Assembly: GCA_916613615.1 (NCBI GenBank)
Contig: OU744730.1
Coordinates: 21,640,406 to 21,704,405, forward strand
DNA length: 64,000 bases
Source: Steromphala cineraria
Taxonomy: Eukaryota > Mollusca > Gastropoda > Trochida > Trochidae
Direction: 5' to 3'
Part shown: positions 10,411-23,100 of the stretch, piece after piece
Layout of the letters: every line of letters starts with the position of its first letter
Position numbering within the stretch: position 1 is the stretch's first letter
Notes under the pieces: model-generated
What the model saw: only the letters and a program-made list of their open reading frames with translations
Told to the model about the DNA's origin: nothing
Database searches by the model: none
Position numbers and translations under genes: made by a program

Positions 10411-12296
10411 TTAGGTTATTTGAACTGTGTCTTTTGGCCATTGTGTCTTTGTGAAGAAAATACTCAATGTTGATATAAAAAAATATTAATAATATGCTAT
10501 TTAACGGGATAGTCTTGCGAGATGATACACTAGTTCATCGATGACCACTAAAGAACCGATCTTGAAGAGAGATCAACAGAGATATTTTAAAATGCGAGTG
10601 AAGATATTTGGATATATACAGCTAGATCAATCTGATTCCGCAAAGTTACTACTTATATCTTTCAAAGTACCATATATATATAATCTTTTATTCCTCCAAA
10701 GGAGAGTAAAAACATGTGTATTTTTCAGCTTATATTATGCAATGCTAATCAAAATAAATTTAGATCAACAGGTTTTTATTTACAAATATTGAACTGTCGA
10801 TCTTAATTTATTTAGATTGATCCAATACATGTTATGTATTTCTTTCTCTTGCACTTTCATTTCGGTGTATTGCTTTCGTCTGTTCCTGGGAATGAGGATC
10901 AAGAATGCAATAAAAGCTCCGATTTAATATTTTCTCATTTAGCAGGATGAAGACTAGTTTCTCATGTGTGTTGGGTATATGAGAGAAAAGAATAGGTCCA
11001 AGAACAGATCCCTGGGGAACACTACAGGCCGTGTGACCTGATTCCGTCTTCGGACGAAGAATCTGGTCCAGCTGAAGACGGCATTTAGGTGGTTGTAACC
11101 TTTCAGAAACATATCTAATTGTTCCGCGTGACCTTATCAAATGCCGCAGATAATTTATTGGATACATCATTTTTTCCCAATGCAATCAATAGCCGTTCTG
11201 ACCTTTAAATAATTGGTATATCGCATAATTCTTTAAATTGTATAACTTTGCATATCACAAAAAAATGGATTTCATTTTGTAAATAACAAATTTAATTTTA
11301 CTTATATATCATAATTAAAAAACAGGCTAGAGTAATGTTGTGAGCAATTACATTAAACAAAAAAGGCAAATGAATTTGGAATAAAGGTAAAATGATAATG
11401 TAAAAAGCACAAATAGAATTAAAACAACTTTGAAAAAAGGAATACTAAGACAATTGGATTTTTTTTTCAGTAAAATAAAAAGAGACAATAAAACTCTACA
11501 AGTGTTGTGTGGTTTATCAAAGTTGAAAAATCGTTATACAGTGTACTGAACTTATGCCCAAAACCTGTTTACAATGAAATCGACGTGTTCTTACGGTAAC
11601 ATGAGGAGGCATAAACCTGCAAGAGGGGTCTCGATGTGAGCTGTGTATTGTGTGTGAGTAGGCTATGAACGCTCAATGAGCTTTTTGAATACAAATATTT
11701 CCCCAAGCAGGATTCGCCACTTTGAGGACAAGCTTTGTGACTGGGATGTCTTGTTTGAACAATGACGTTGATTCATGACTCTCTATAAAAAAAATAAAAA
11801 AGCTGGAAAATTTTAGATCGTATCTTACGGGACACCAGATTCGCGCCACTGTATATGATTTAAACAGTATTTTATTTCCAAAACAATACAGTTATTACAA
11901 TGTGAATTGAGAGAAATACAATCTCAAAGGAAAAGGGACCAGCAAACAGGCTAAATTAGCCTATATTAATGCTTCTACTTAGGTACACTGTTGCCAAATC
12001 AATGCAGTCTGTCATCCAACCCTAATGGTCTAAGCTCTGACATAAGTATCGTTGAGACTTCTTTTCATCGCAAATCATAATTTATCAAACAAATAATGAT
12101 TCTCAAAAGACTTTCGGAGAAATTTGATTAATTTCCCGGAACAAGATCTGAATGAGGTGCAAAGTACCCTAATAAGATTTAAGCTGTCTCACATTTCCCA
12201 GATATAACGTTATTATAGGCAAAGTTCCATAGAAACATAACTGACACAAAAATGCATAAAGTATAGCCTTGTTCACAAACCTCGATACAATTTAAC

Positions 12297-12480
12297 TAGA
12301 CTAAATTTCAGTCTCTGAAATGAAAATACATATTAAATGCAGTTTTCTACTATTAAAATTGAAAGGAGCCCACTGAATCTGTTCATTTTCAGAAACTGCA
12401 GTGAGCTAGACTTGCTACAATCATATAGACTTGTGTGGACCTTTAAAGATATTTTGTTTCGGGGGCTGTTAGACAGACTA
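12297..12480 (+). mobile_element. 9-bp-TSD MITE, empty-site copy
   Basis: TAGACTAAATTTCAGTCTCTG ends mirrored by AGACAGACTA, flanked by CAATTTAAC on both sides. A 9-bp target duplication suggests a Mutator-like parent. Intact at the TTTAAAG site that is filled in the 57.4-kb copy. Confidence 0.75.
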
Positions 12481-12512
12481 CAATTTAACTTGTTTGTCCT
12501 GATATGATATAA

Positions 12513-12585
12513 TGATAATAATGGGCATTTATAAAGCGCTATATTCATACACAAGGTGCATGCTCAAAGCGCATTGAAAATAAGA
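12513..12585 (+). repeat. SINE-like fragment
   Basis: GGCATTTATAAAGCGCTATA and GCATGCTCAAAGCGCATTG resemble a motif pair common in dispersed repeats of marine invertebrates. Fragment only. Confidence 0.4.
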
Positions 12586-13026
12586 AAATTTACGGTGATG
12601 AGATGAAATGCTATGAAATAAAGCCTAAAAGTAATATAGCCATACTAAAATGCCCAACTACAAAATAATTTCGATATTCATAGTTTTGATCAGGAACCTT
12701 GATAAAATATGTAGTCTGGCATACAGTCCACTGAAATTATATAGCATTGCTCGTGAACAGTCATAGATATAAAATATAAGGGCACAAAAAACCTGTGGTT
12801 TGACCAAGTTTTTTATCGTGTTTTGCTGATTCCTGATGTGGATTTTCCATAAAAGCAATTATAAAATTATCCTTTATGAAAAGAAATACTTTCAGAGTTG
12901 TGTAGTGTTAAAGTGAAACTAACTTATGATTCATATAGTTATTTTGTAACACTCTGAAAACAAGGAAGTTTATACTCCAAAATAGTTCAAATGTCGCCTG
13001 AAGTGCATCGACGTTATGCATTACAT

Positions 13027-13083
13027 TGTTCGCTATATCCGAGTGTTCGCTATATCCGTGTTCGCTATATCCGTGTTCTACTG
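13027..13083 (+). mobile_element. pogo/Tigger-like MITE, truncated
   Basis: Only the right end remains: TTCGCTATATCCG repeated three times, then GTTCTACTG and TA. Confidence 0.55.
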
Positions 13084-14021
13084 TATTTTCGTCCTCAGTA
13101 AGTTATTTAGTTCTGCTTCATGACTGTGTATTAAATAGGAGCCTTTTATATGGTCTAGATCCTATTTCTGCAAGTCTAGGTTCACTGAATGTATGGATAT
13201 GGATATGAAATTAAAAGCCCAAAGAAATAAAATAACATAAATGAAGGTACAGTAATTATTCAAAATATTTCATAGACTAAATTTTAGTCTATAAGTTATT
13301 AAGCATTCAAGTTTTCCGAACCTTTTTTACATTACTTTTCACGCCATTGTTAACTATCATACACGCAGCAAAAGTACACCAAACCATAAAGACTGCAATA
13401 ATGTTAAATTGAAATGAATAGGAATATTTCGCTGAATAAAACAAATTTTAACGGGGCAAAAACTAGGCCAAGACAGCAATATATCGTGTTTTATTTGACT
13501 CGAGTCAAACATCACTGGTTTTACTGTTATCACTTCCAGCCAGCTTCGTTGTACCTCGAGGGTTTTCCGGCAATGTTTAATAGCTCACTAAGCTTATCCA
13601 AAGGACCAAGATTACCGCTTTTCTCTCCCACACTTACACACAAAGAAGTGTTTAACACCAGTTACAATACTCGTTCACAATGAGACCAAACCACCGGTAT
13701 TGAGGCTCATCCGGCATTAACCCAAACCTGTCCGCAACAATGGTCAATGCATCTGGGAAGTTTGATTGATTTCCAACAATGTCTACGCAGGGCCCTCGCT
13801 ATAACGCCTGACGCGCATGTTCAACGCACTGTGACGAGAAAAGCCACAGTCGACTGGTTTCCCATTGCCGGGTGCTGACTGGATGAATTACGTGTAGTTG
13901 TCTAGCGTCAGTGTGCACTCTCTACCAACACTTCAACACTGTTTGCCTATCTGTCTTGGAGTTCAAGACCTGTTTGGATATAAGTCTGTGATAGTTCCAG
14001 GAATTTGACCAATACAGCACC

Positions 14022-14110
14022 ATGGCTCGGGGGAGACGCTCGGCTCGAAGCACTGGGGCGGGGGGATCAACAGCACCCCCTGCACGTAAACGCAGATATA
14101 ACCTCAGACC
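14022..14110 (+). CDS. Transglutaminase exon 1
   Basis: Residues 1-29 plus two bases: [16 protein letters not shown] then ARKRRYNLR. Very basic and low-complexity, no hydrophobic signal. Donor GTGAGT, followed by the largest intron, 7.4 kb. Confidence 0.87.
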
Positions 14111-17100
14111 GTGAGTCCATTACTCAAATATCATATATTTCTCTGACCTGACCTCTCTTTGTGTCACTCCCTTATCGAATGTCATATTTCTTGTATCAAT
14201 ACACCTGAATGCATTCAATATTGATAGAGCATCGGTCACGCAACATGACCTGTAAATATTAATATTCAGTTGATAGGGTCGTCATTGTAACTTTAATTAA
14301 TGCATACAATGACAACAGTTGCGATTAACATCTATTAAATATTGAGGTCAATAGGTGAGAGCGTTATGCTTGTTAGTTATAAGTATTCAGTGTTGACCTA
14401 TCATATAGTCAATATCAAGTTTCAGTACACAAGCTATAGTGAGACGCGCGTTTAACCTACTTTCGTATCTATAGAAGCCATGATGTAAATGGTCACAGAG
14501 AGGTTCAATCTTTCAATAATGTTAATTATCAACAGAAATTTGTTTTCTTGCCTTGAACAATTCTTATCTGAGATTTGAATTAAATGAGGAACACGTTTAA
14601 AGTTTCAAGCCATGATAAGAATCAATTTGTCAGACGCCTTCTCTTCCCCAAGAAGTAATTTGATCCGGCTCAATCACCGAAGCTCATTAATGTCACACAT
14701 GTGGAATAAGCATCTTTCAAGTGCAAGGCATTCGCATGTATGACTCTTTTCCCTCTTATAATGTTCCAAAGCTGTACCCAGTCAACTGGCAACTAGGGAA
14801 ACAAATTCTCATCACCTTTGTTCTTTGAGAGAAAATGTAAAAGTGGTCCTAAATGCTTTTAGACTAATAATATTGGAACTTTCAGAACTTTGCATTTTTA
14901 AGTGGACACCGACATGCTTTTGGCATACTTTGAAACAAGTTTCACAAGTTATAGATTATTCTCCACGCATAGACAGTTTCCCGCCATATTCTTGATATAA
15001 ATAGCACCAAACATTACCACCATTATTTTGGTATATCGTGTCATATGCTGGTTACAAAACTACCCCGTTATAAGGCAACCGATAATCGCATCAAAACCAA
15101 ATCGTGCTCGCACCATCGACGATGTAATACGGTCATGTGGTACAAATTGAGTACAAATCTGATTGAGGTTTCACCAATGATTATGATCTTGATACCCGTA
15201 GAGATGATCTAAAAGAGTCGACCTTGACCTTCCATTAATAAAGCCTTCATGCCCCAGTTGGTAGCGTCTGCACGAGACCTACATCTATGCACATGCGCAT
15301 ATCGCTCTCTGGTTTGTTGAAAACACAAAGTCGTTACGTGGATGGTTTCGGGTAGTCTATGCAGTAAGCTTGTCAACTCGGCGTTCTTTGCCAGTGTTTC
15401 GATTTTTCAGAACCGAGTGTAAGAAAACCGTCATGGTTCAATGAAACTCAGTTCTCTTGAGCTCAACAGCGACCATGAAGCAATTCTGACCTCGCTCCAG
15501 CAATAAACATTCATTGGTTGGAGATCAACGAAAAAGGGATGGCTTTACAAATAAATAAGCTTCTTCATATCGTACGTAGTTGTCAAGGTTTTCTTCCCAT
15601 CACCCTTAAAGGTGCTTATGTTCTTGACCAAAGATGTTACCTGAGGTATGTTCTTTCATAAGGCGTGGTTCACTAACATATTGCATTTAAAGATCTAATT
15701 TGCTTATGATATTATAGTCTGTTATCCAGACCCTAAAGCAAAAACAATAATTAAGGAGCCTTCTTAAGTCTAGACAATGTTGGCAAATCTAGATGCCTCA
15801 GCTTTAGAATTTTCCATGGCTCTTTTTTGGTTTTTATATAAAATATTGAATATTAAAATTTTAGTGAATTTTTTTTTATCAAGGACAATAATGTTAGTCT
15901 TCATTTCGTAGATGAATTCAGTGATAGACTATCACTCAATGATCCAATTGTAACAAATTGCAAAACAATATTTCTTCATCTGTATAAGGAATTGTTCACG
16001 AATCCATTCCTTTAATTCTACTCCATAAAATGGCCACACCCAGATGTTGCTTTTATGATACCTGACACCTTATTCCTCGATTAGGGTTGATTTAGTTACG
16101 AAATGAGACTTTCAAACCTTGATAACATTCACTTTTCATAAACTAATATCTCATGGTTACATTTCGAGCAAATAAAATATTGAAAACGGGCTGAACTGCT
16201 CTTAATCCTATATTGTCATACCCGTTAGACTAACATTTAGTCTCAGAAATAAGTTTTTCCATTATCAACAACATTTTACTAAAATTACAAATAGTAAAAC
16301 AACAAGGAGCCCAAGCAATGCCTTGATTCCTAAAGCTAAGGCATCTAGACTTGCTATAATTTTCTAGACTATGTTTGTCGTCAATTGAATATTTTGCTTT
16401 AGGGTCTGGATGACAGACTATCATACCCGTTTGCAGCCGCAAGTATTTGAGAAACACGACTCTGATTATATACAAGGTTCATTCGTATGCAATGTTAACG
16501 TATCTCTATACATAAGACATATAAGTGGATTGAATCACAATCATCTTAAACATTTCCTCCTAGATGCAAGATATACTTAGTACTGATTTTATAAAAATGT
16601 CTATGAATTTAAAAACTCCAAAAACCCACATTTTCTAAAAGTAAACCTTTGCACTGGTTTAGCCATGACTCGCCAAATGGTAACCTACACTCAGTAACGA
16701 CTCATATTTTATATATAAATTGGGCAGTACCCTATTTTAACAAAGCCTTTGTAGAACTACAAATCTGTAAGATAGACCCTCGTTTAAAATTAATGCTAAA
16801 ACATATATATTTTAAGATAACAAAAAACAATAAAAAAAAGAGAGAAAAATTTACTCCTATTCATTTCATAGAGGAAATATTGGTAATGAACAATTAACCT
16901 TGCATACATAATATCTGTCTTGCGAAACTCAGACAACGACTTATGGTATTGATATTTGAAATTTCATACGAGATTGTCATTTCAGAGACACATTATAGCG
17001 TCAAATATGACCAAACTTATTATCAACAGATTATTCTAATGAAGAGAATATAATATATTGATAGGTTACGCAACATAACGTAATCAGTACCTCACTATAA

Positions 17101-20100
17101 GATCATCACACCTTGTAACCTATCAGCCTATTGTTAGTGCGGAAACCATACATAATTACACAATTGGTTGTACTGTAATTACATAGTTGGCACGCACCCT
17201 ACGGTGTTACGATGTAGTGAACTCTCAACAGTGCTATTTCCTGTATTAAATGTACTATGCCTGTGGGCGGTAAGTAGGTAATCGCGGTGAGGAGCACACG
17301 AAACCTTTGAACTTTGACCCGTTTATAGTTAGTCCTCAATCGGCGCTGAAGGAAGTTCGCTAGCAGTCATTGTATAACCACTTGACTTGGTAGCTTTGAT
17401 CATAACGAACCCGAATGTGATTGGAGAATTTTATTTCTTGAATCAAAACATAAATCTTGTGTAATTATATTTTAATTAACATTTTAGGCCTATATCATGG
17501 AAATTCTGTTTCAACGTATTTTAAAATCTATGTCAGTTATTTTTCATTTTCTTTACACAACAGAAAAAATTACATATTTACAAGGTTTAGTATGCAATTA
17601 ATGATATATTCATATCACCAGAATGTATTTTGCTTATCAACAAATGATTACAAAATGAACTGAAAATGGTAATGATTATTTTTTTCTAAAGACACATTGA
17701 TATTTTTGAAAGCAAGCTTCATAACTGTCATGAAGGTCACGGACAGAAAAGTTGCTCAATCATCGATAAAACATTTTGACTTGAAAGAATCCCATGGAAC
17801 TACGGGAGAACACTTTATTTTTGCTTCAAGGCTATAAAACGGACACGTCACTGTCCTAGTCCAATTTGCAATGGTGAATGTTCTTATTTAACAGTATGTT
17901 GTTGTTGAATATGATGTTGTTGCCACAACAAGAAAGTTAAAATTAAAACAGAATTGCCTCTGAAAGAGGTTCTAGTATGGTTAAAGTTTCACCTAACTTT
18001 CCCGACTTGCTTTGATGTCATGGACTTGCTGTGCATTTAGTAGTAAAAAAAGAAAACATTACTGAGTATTCAGTACCATTTGACATTTAAGTAAGTCTCT
18101 TCCATACACAAAGGACAATGTACACCACAAACTTTTTCTTAAAAAGACTTAAATTTTCACCTTGAATGATCATATATCATGTACATGAACAACAACATAC
18201 GTTTTACCGATGGTCTAAAGGTAAAATGGTAATCATCATGAAGCGCACATATACAAATAAAATAATGATAATTTTAAAAAATCATGCATTTTTTATATAA
18301 AATGTTGATAAGCATGTGACGCGAACCCATAACATTAACCATCTACGAAGAGAAACATATGAACAAGAACGATAATATCAGAAACTAAAAACAGACAGTT
18401 ACCTTAATGAATAGACTAGAATTAGTAGAACTGGTTCCATCGGTTCATTACAGTTTTGAGGGCTTTCTCCCTGCAAGAAAACTAGCCGCTATGATATAAA
18501 TGAAATTATTGAAAGCGGCGTTAAACCCCAAATCACCTCCCCTCCCCTCACCTCACCTCCATCAGTTCATACTTACCTTTCGATATTCTTAAGAATCTAA
18601 GTATGCGCTATGTTGCTTTGCTGCCTCTTACACAATCACTTTCATTACATGTACAAAGGACATAGTCTAAGCCAGAGACTGAAGTTCAAAATGTTTGAAC
18701 CTTAAACCCAAACTTTATAACCTCTTGGATATTTTTAGATTTTGGATGTACTTCCCGTTTCTCTTAGGTCATTCTAAATTTCAAAGTAATCCAATGCTTT
18801 AGGAAAGAATTTTTGATAATCTTAGTGTATGACTATAAGATACGCGATTTAAACCAATGCAACACAAGCTCAGCAATTGAGAGATAACAGACAGACAGAC
18901 AGACAAGACATCAAGACAGGCACATTTTTTATTCGTGTCTCGCTTCAACATGATACATCGATAATATACATAAAACATTTAGCAAAACTTTGAGCCATTT
19001 CCCTTAACATTTTAATGAGTCCTTTTGTTTAAGTCATTATTGCCATGCTGACCTCTCATCAGTGAACGATGTAAATTACTTGCTTTTACTATCAAAGTGT
19101 AAAAATATATATACACATTGAAAGAAGACTCAAATAATTTCAATATGGTTGCCTTGATCTTCTCATTTGCCTTTCTACTTCTAGCTTATAGATATGTTAA
19201 ACCTGTACATGGTTTTTGTTTTCTTTTTGAAGAAAATTTTCCATTGGTGAATATGAAAATGAAAAAAGATATATATGGAAGAAGAAGAATATTTGGCTTT
19301 TATATGATAGACTTTATTCTTGATTAGGTTTTATATTTGGTTTATGAATAAATCATATAAATAATTTAATAAATCAATAATTTGATAAGAAAATTTTAAA
19401 AAATCTTTAAGTCTTCATACACGAGCTTTGATTAACAAGATTATTGTTGCCAATGTATAATATATATCGTTCATATGTTACTTAGGATAATCAAGTTTTT
19501 TTTTCTGTTATTATATTATAACATATCCTACTGCTTGTGTAATAAACTTCAAACGCAATAAACGATAATAATAATCAGCAATGACTAATGCATGTTTCGC
19601 TTATTGTTTAAGAGTCTCTCCATGTTTTTCAACACATTGTTTTGCTTTGAAACGAACATAGATAATATAATAAATTATATAAATTTAAAAAAAACTCACA
19701 TGTTCATCCCAAATATGATTAATAATGATTGTAACAGGCAAGTATTCATGGAAGTCATATTAACACATCCATTTTTCTTGAATACTTATTATATAACCTA
19801 TCAAACAAAACCAACTTGTACCTGTAATTCTGACTGGTAAAGATAAGTTTCTAAATAACCTTTAACTGATTGACGCGTGTCAGTGTCCGGTTTTCGATCA
19901 CAATCACGTCTTCAGTCTTCCTTTTGTTACTTTACAACATCAATTGCCTCTTAAATGATTCTTTCCTGCAACAGTCATACGTTTTGACCAAATAATTGAT
20001 AAAGTTTGGCATGTGTGGCCACAAATAACTCACAGAGTGACCCTGAAAGGTCAAAATATTTTGAACTACAGTCCGAGTGAAAGGCTTATTAAAGAGTATC

Positions 20101-23100
20101 ACTTCTGGTGTTTTGATAAAGATCTGTTAAGCTATTATATATCTAATGAAAGTCTAAGCTTCTGATAAAATATTTATAACATTTTGTAAATTAAATACAA
20201 ATCAACATCATTATATTTGAGACCACCTATGCTTTGTGTATGTAACAGATTCTAATGACCATTTACTTCGCCACTTTTTCTACAGTACGTTTCCAACCCT
20301 AACACTACTCACGAGACAAACTAACCCTAAAACTTTGTCGATACGGATCAAAGTTTGAAAAAAATAGTCAACAAATATCCAAAGTCTAAAAAAGTCAGTC
20401 TTGCGCGAATTTAAGGGTTAAATCCCAAAATATCTTATTTAGTGGCGAACATATTGTAAAGTTGTACCCAATTTTATTCCGACCCAACGATGTTAATTAC
20501 ATTTCGAAAACTAATAAATAACCTAAACAATAACTTACAAACTTACAAAATATTTGAAAGACCATTATGACGTAATAAAACCTAATTTGATATCAGTATT
20601 CCACATTACAGCATTGATGATATGAATGAATGAACGAAATAGATATTACAGTGGTCGTTTTAACCATCGCACGTTATCTATAAGACTTTATAGTAATATT
20701 TTGAGTCTAACATAACCTCTTGAAAAGCAAGCCTAGTTCTCTTAGTATGCTATTTTATACCTTGAGAATATTCGTTTTGAAACTTAGTTAAAAGTCTACC
20801 ACACCGCCAATTAAAAGGTGTTGTTCTTTTGACTTCAAGAACCGTTCTTTCAGTTCATATTACCCTACGATAATGAGAAACACATACATAATGATCTGTC
20901 GTGGTCTGGCGTAATATTCGCATTATTGCAGCACCCGCCCTTTAAAGGGGCAGTAGCACGTTTTTTGATAATTTTATATTCTAAATTTTTCACTGATAAT
21001 TGTAAGTTAATGCTAAATGTATTATTTTGACAGTGTCAAAAAGCTCATTACTCAAACCAATCATCCATAGTCAGAGGACAAAGTATGAAAATTCACATAA
21101 AATCCATTTTGTGTGAACACCTTTAATTCATTTTGTGTAGGAAAAGTGAATCGCATGGCTAAACTTTACGTTATATATTTGAATTATTACTGCTCCATTT
21201 AGTTTAAATACATTGTCTTTCAATTGGAACCATTATTTTTTATTTTCCTGACATCACCTTATATTCCCCCTAAAAACGTGCTACTGCCCCTTTAATGGTT
21301 GTGATCTATTGGCTAGAGGGTTCGTCTTTTAGATTACTGATTAAGCAATGATGGCGAGAGAAAGATCATTTACCAGTGGTGTTCTTTCGTCTTAGAGTCT
21401 GCCTTGAGTTTTACAACGCTAGACATAAAACCAAAAGGTATGGCCTAACGTAGTACCCATGTTGTTGCAGTACCCGAAGACGTCGTGCCCGACAGTTGGG
21501 GGTGGATCTCACTGGACGGTGCTCGAAGCGATTCTCAGACGAGGAGTTCAGGAAGTTTATGGAAGCTCTCAGGGTGCGGACATCGGGTATGTTTGATTAT
21601 ATAATTTGTGGAATGATATAGACAAGTTTACTGAACAAAAAGATAATTAAGATTATTATCATCATTCGCAAATCGGTATTTTATTGTTAAAAAATTTGTC
21701 AAGATGAATAAGAAACTTGCATTGAAGAATTCTGTTTTGAATTTAAGATCAAAACACTGATGACATATCATGTAATGGATATTTTTAGAAGAAACGCATT
21801 TAGTAACAATTTTATAATATTTAAATTACGGCATTTACAAAGCGACAAGTCATTCAAGTTTATTTATCAAGATGTCCTATATAATTTACCTCCTGTCAAA
21901 GATTGGTATCCAAACATGTTTTCATAGATTTTACACCCGCTTCAGTCGGTATTTGACGTTATATTTCATTAGATTTCCTTCATCGCCTTTTTTCTCCTAA
22001 ATTAAATTCAGATACGTACGTAGTGTTATCTACACTTCAAATTCCTTATTTACCTATACAGAATATTAACATTTGATTTTAAACATCGTACTATATTGTT
22101 ATGTTTCGAATCCATATTTTATCTTTTTACAAAGAACACAAGATGATTTACATGACATCAACACTTTGCATTAATACATTGTAGTCCAATTAAATGAGGA
22201 TATCATCTTTGCTATATAAGTGTAATTGAAATTAAATTTCACAATTTCTTATGTCTTAAGTTATTAATTATTTGCAATAAGACAAGGATATTAATAACCT
22301 CCATTGTTTTAATCTTCCATGCAGTGAAGACCCTGAACGTGAAATCACTAGATCTCCACAAGGAAAGCAACAGAGAGAAACACCACACTGATGATTATGA
22401 GAAGGATGCGCTTATTGTCAGGAGGGGGCAGGCCTTCAAGCTGTCAATCACATTTGACAGACCAATCAACAAGGAGAAAGACTCAATCGTTCTTCAGTTG
22501 ACTACAGGTTTGTTTATATTTTGCTCAATAACTTTTATGATAATCATTGGTTAATCATCTTAATGGTGGAATCCTCGTATGCAAAATGCAACATGTTGGT
22601 GACAAGATAATGTTAAAGGGGCAGTAGCACGTTGTTTGATAATTCTATATGTTAAAATTTTCACTGATAATTGCAAGTTAATGCTAAATGTATTATTTTG
22701 ACAGTGTCAAAAATATCATTACACAAGCCATTCATCCATAGTCAGAGGACAAAGTATGAAGATTCACATAAAATCCATTGGCGGCCGTTTTGTGTGAACA
22801 CCTTTAATTCATTTTGTGTAAGAAAAAGGAATCGCATGGCTAAACTTTACGTTATATATTTGAATTATTACTGTTCCATTTAGTTTAAATACATTGTCTT
22901 TTGATTGGATTCATTAAATTTCATTTTCCTGACATCACTTCATATTCCCCCTAAAAACGTGCTACTGCCCCTTTAAGATACGGTTCTTACAAGTGTTGAG
23001 AAGTTAGGAAATGAGGAAGGTGATTTCTTGTAATAATGAGATGTGTTTGGTTATATTGGTGTATGAAAAGAATATTCTAATAGAAAACGAGATATGTGAA

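Larger units (their letters stand above)
9901..14021. other. CLC-transglutaminase intergenic region
   Basis: No gene recognised. Holds the half-element at 10,268, the 9-bp-TSD MITE at 12,297, the SINE-like fragment at 12,513 and the truncated Tigger-like element at 13,027. The last ~300 bp are less AT-rich and should include the transglutaminase promoter; GGATATAAG at about 13,976 is a weak TATA candidate. Confidence 0.6.
14111..21470 (+). other. Transglutaminase intron 1
   Basis: A 7.4-kb intron, AT-rich. Contains two 9-bp-TSD MITE copies, a GACA run near 18,890, a CCTCCCCTC tract near 18,540 next to AAAGCGGCGTTAAAC, and MITE copy B. No further coding exon seen. Confidence 0.7.

Noticed and set aside
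10832..11185. 117-codon minus-strand ORF resembling a reverse-transcriptase tail (CSVPQGSVLGPILF)
   Set aside because: The SVPQGSVLGPILF string does recall the LINE RT motif, but flanking sequence lacks other RT motifs and the frame decays; at most a tiny non-LTR fragment, not a gene.
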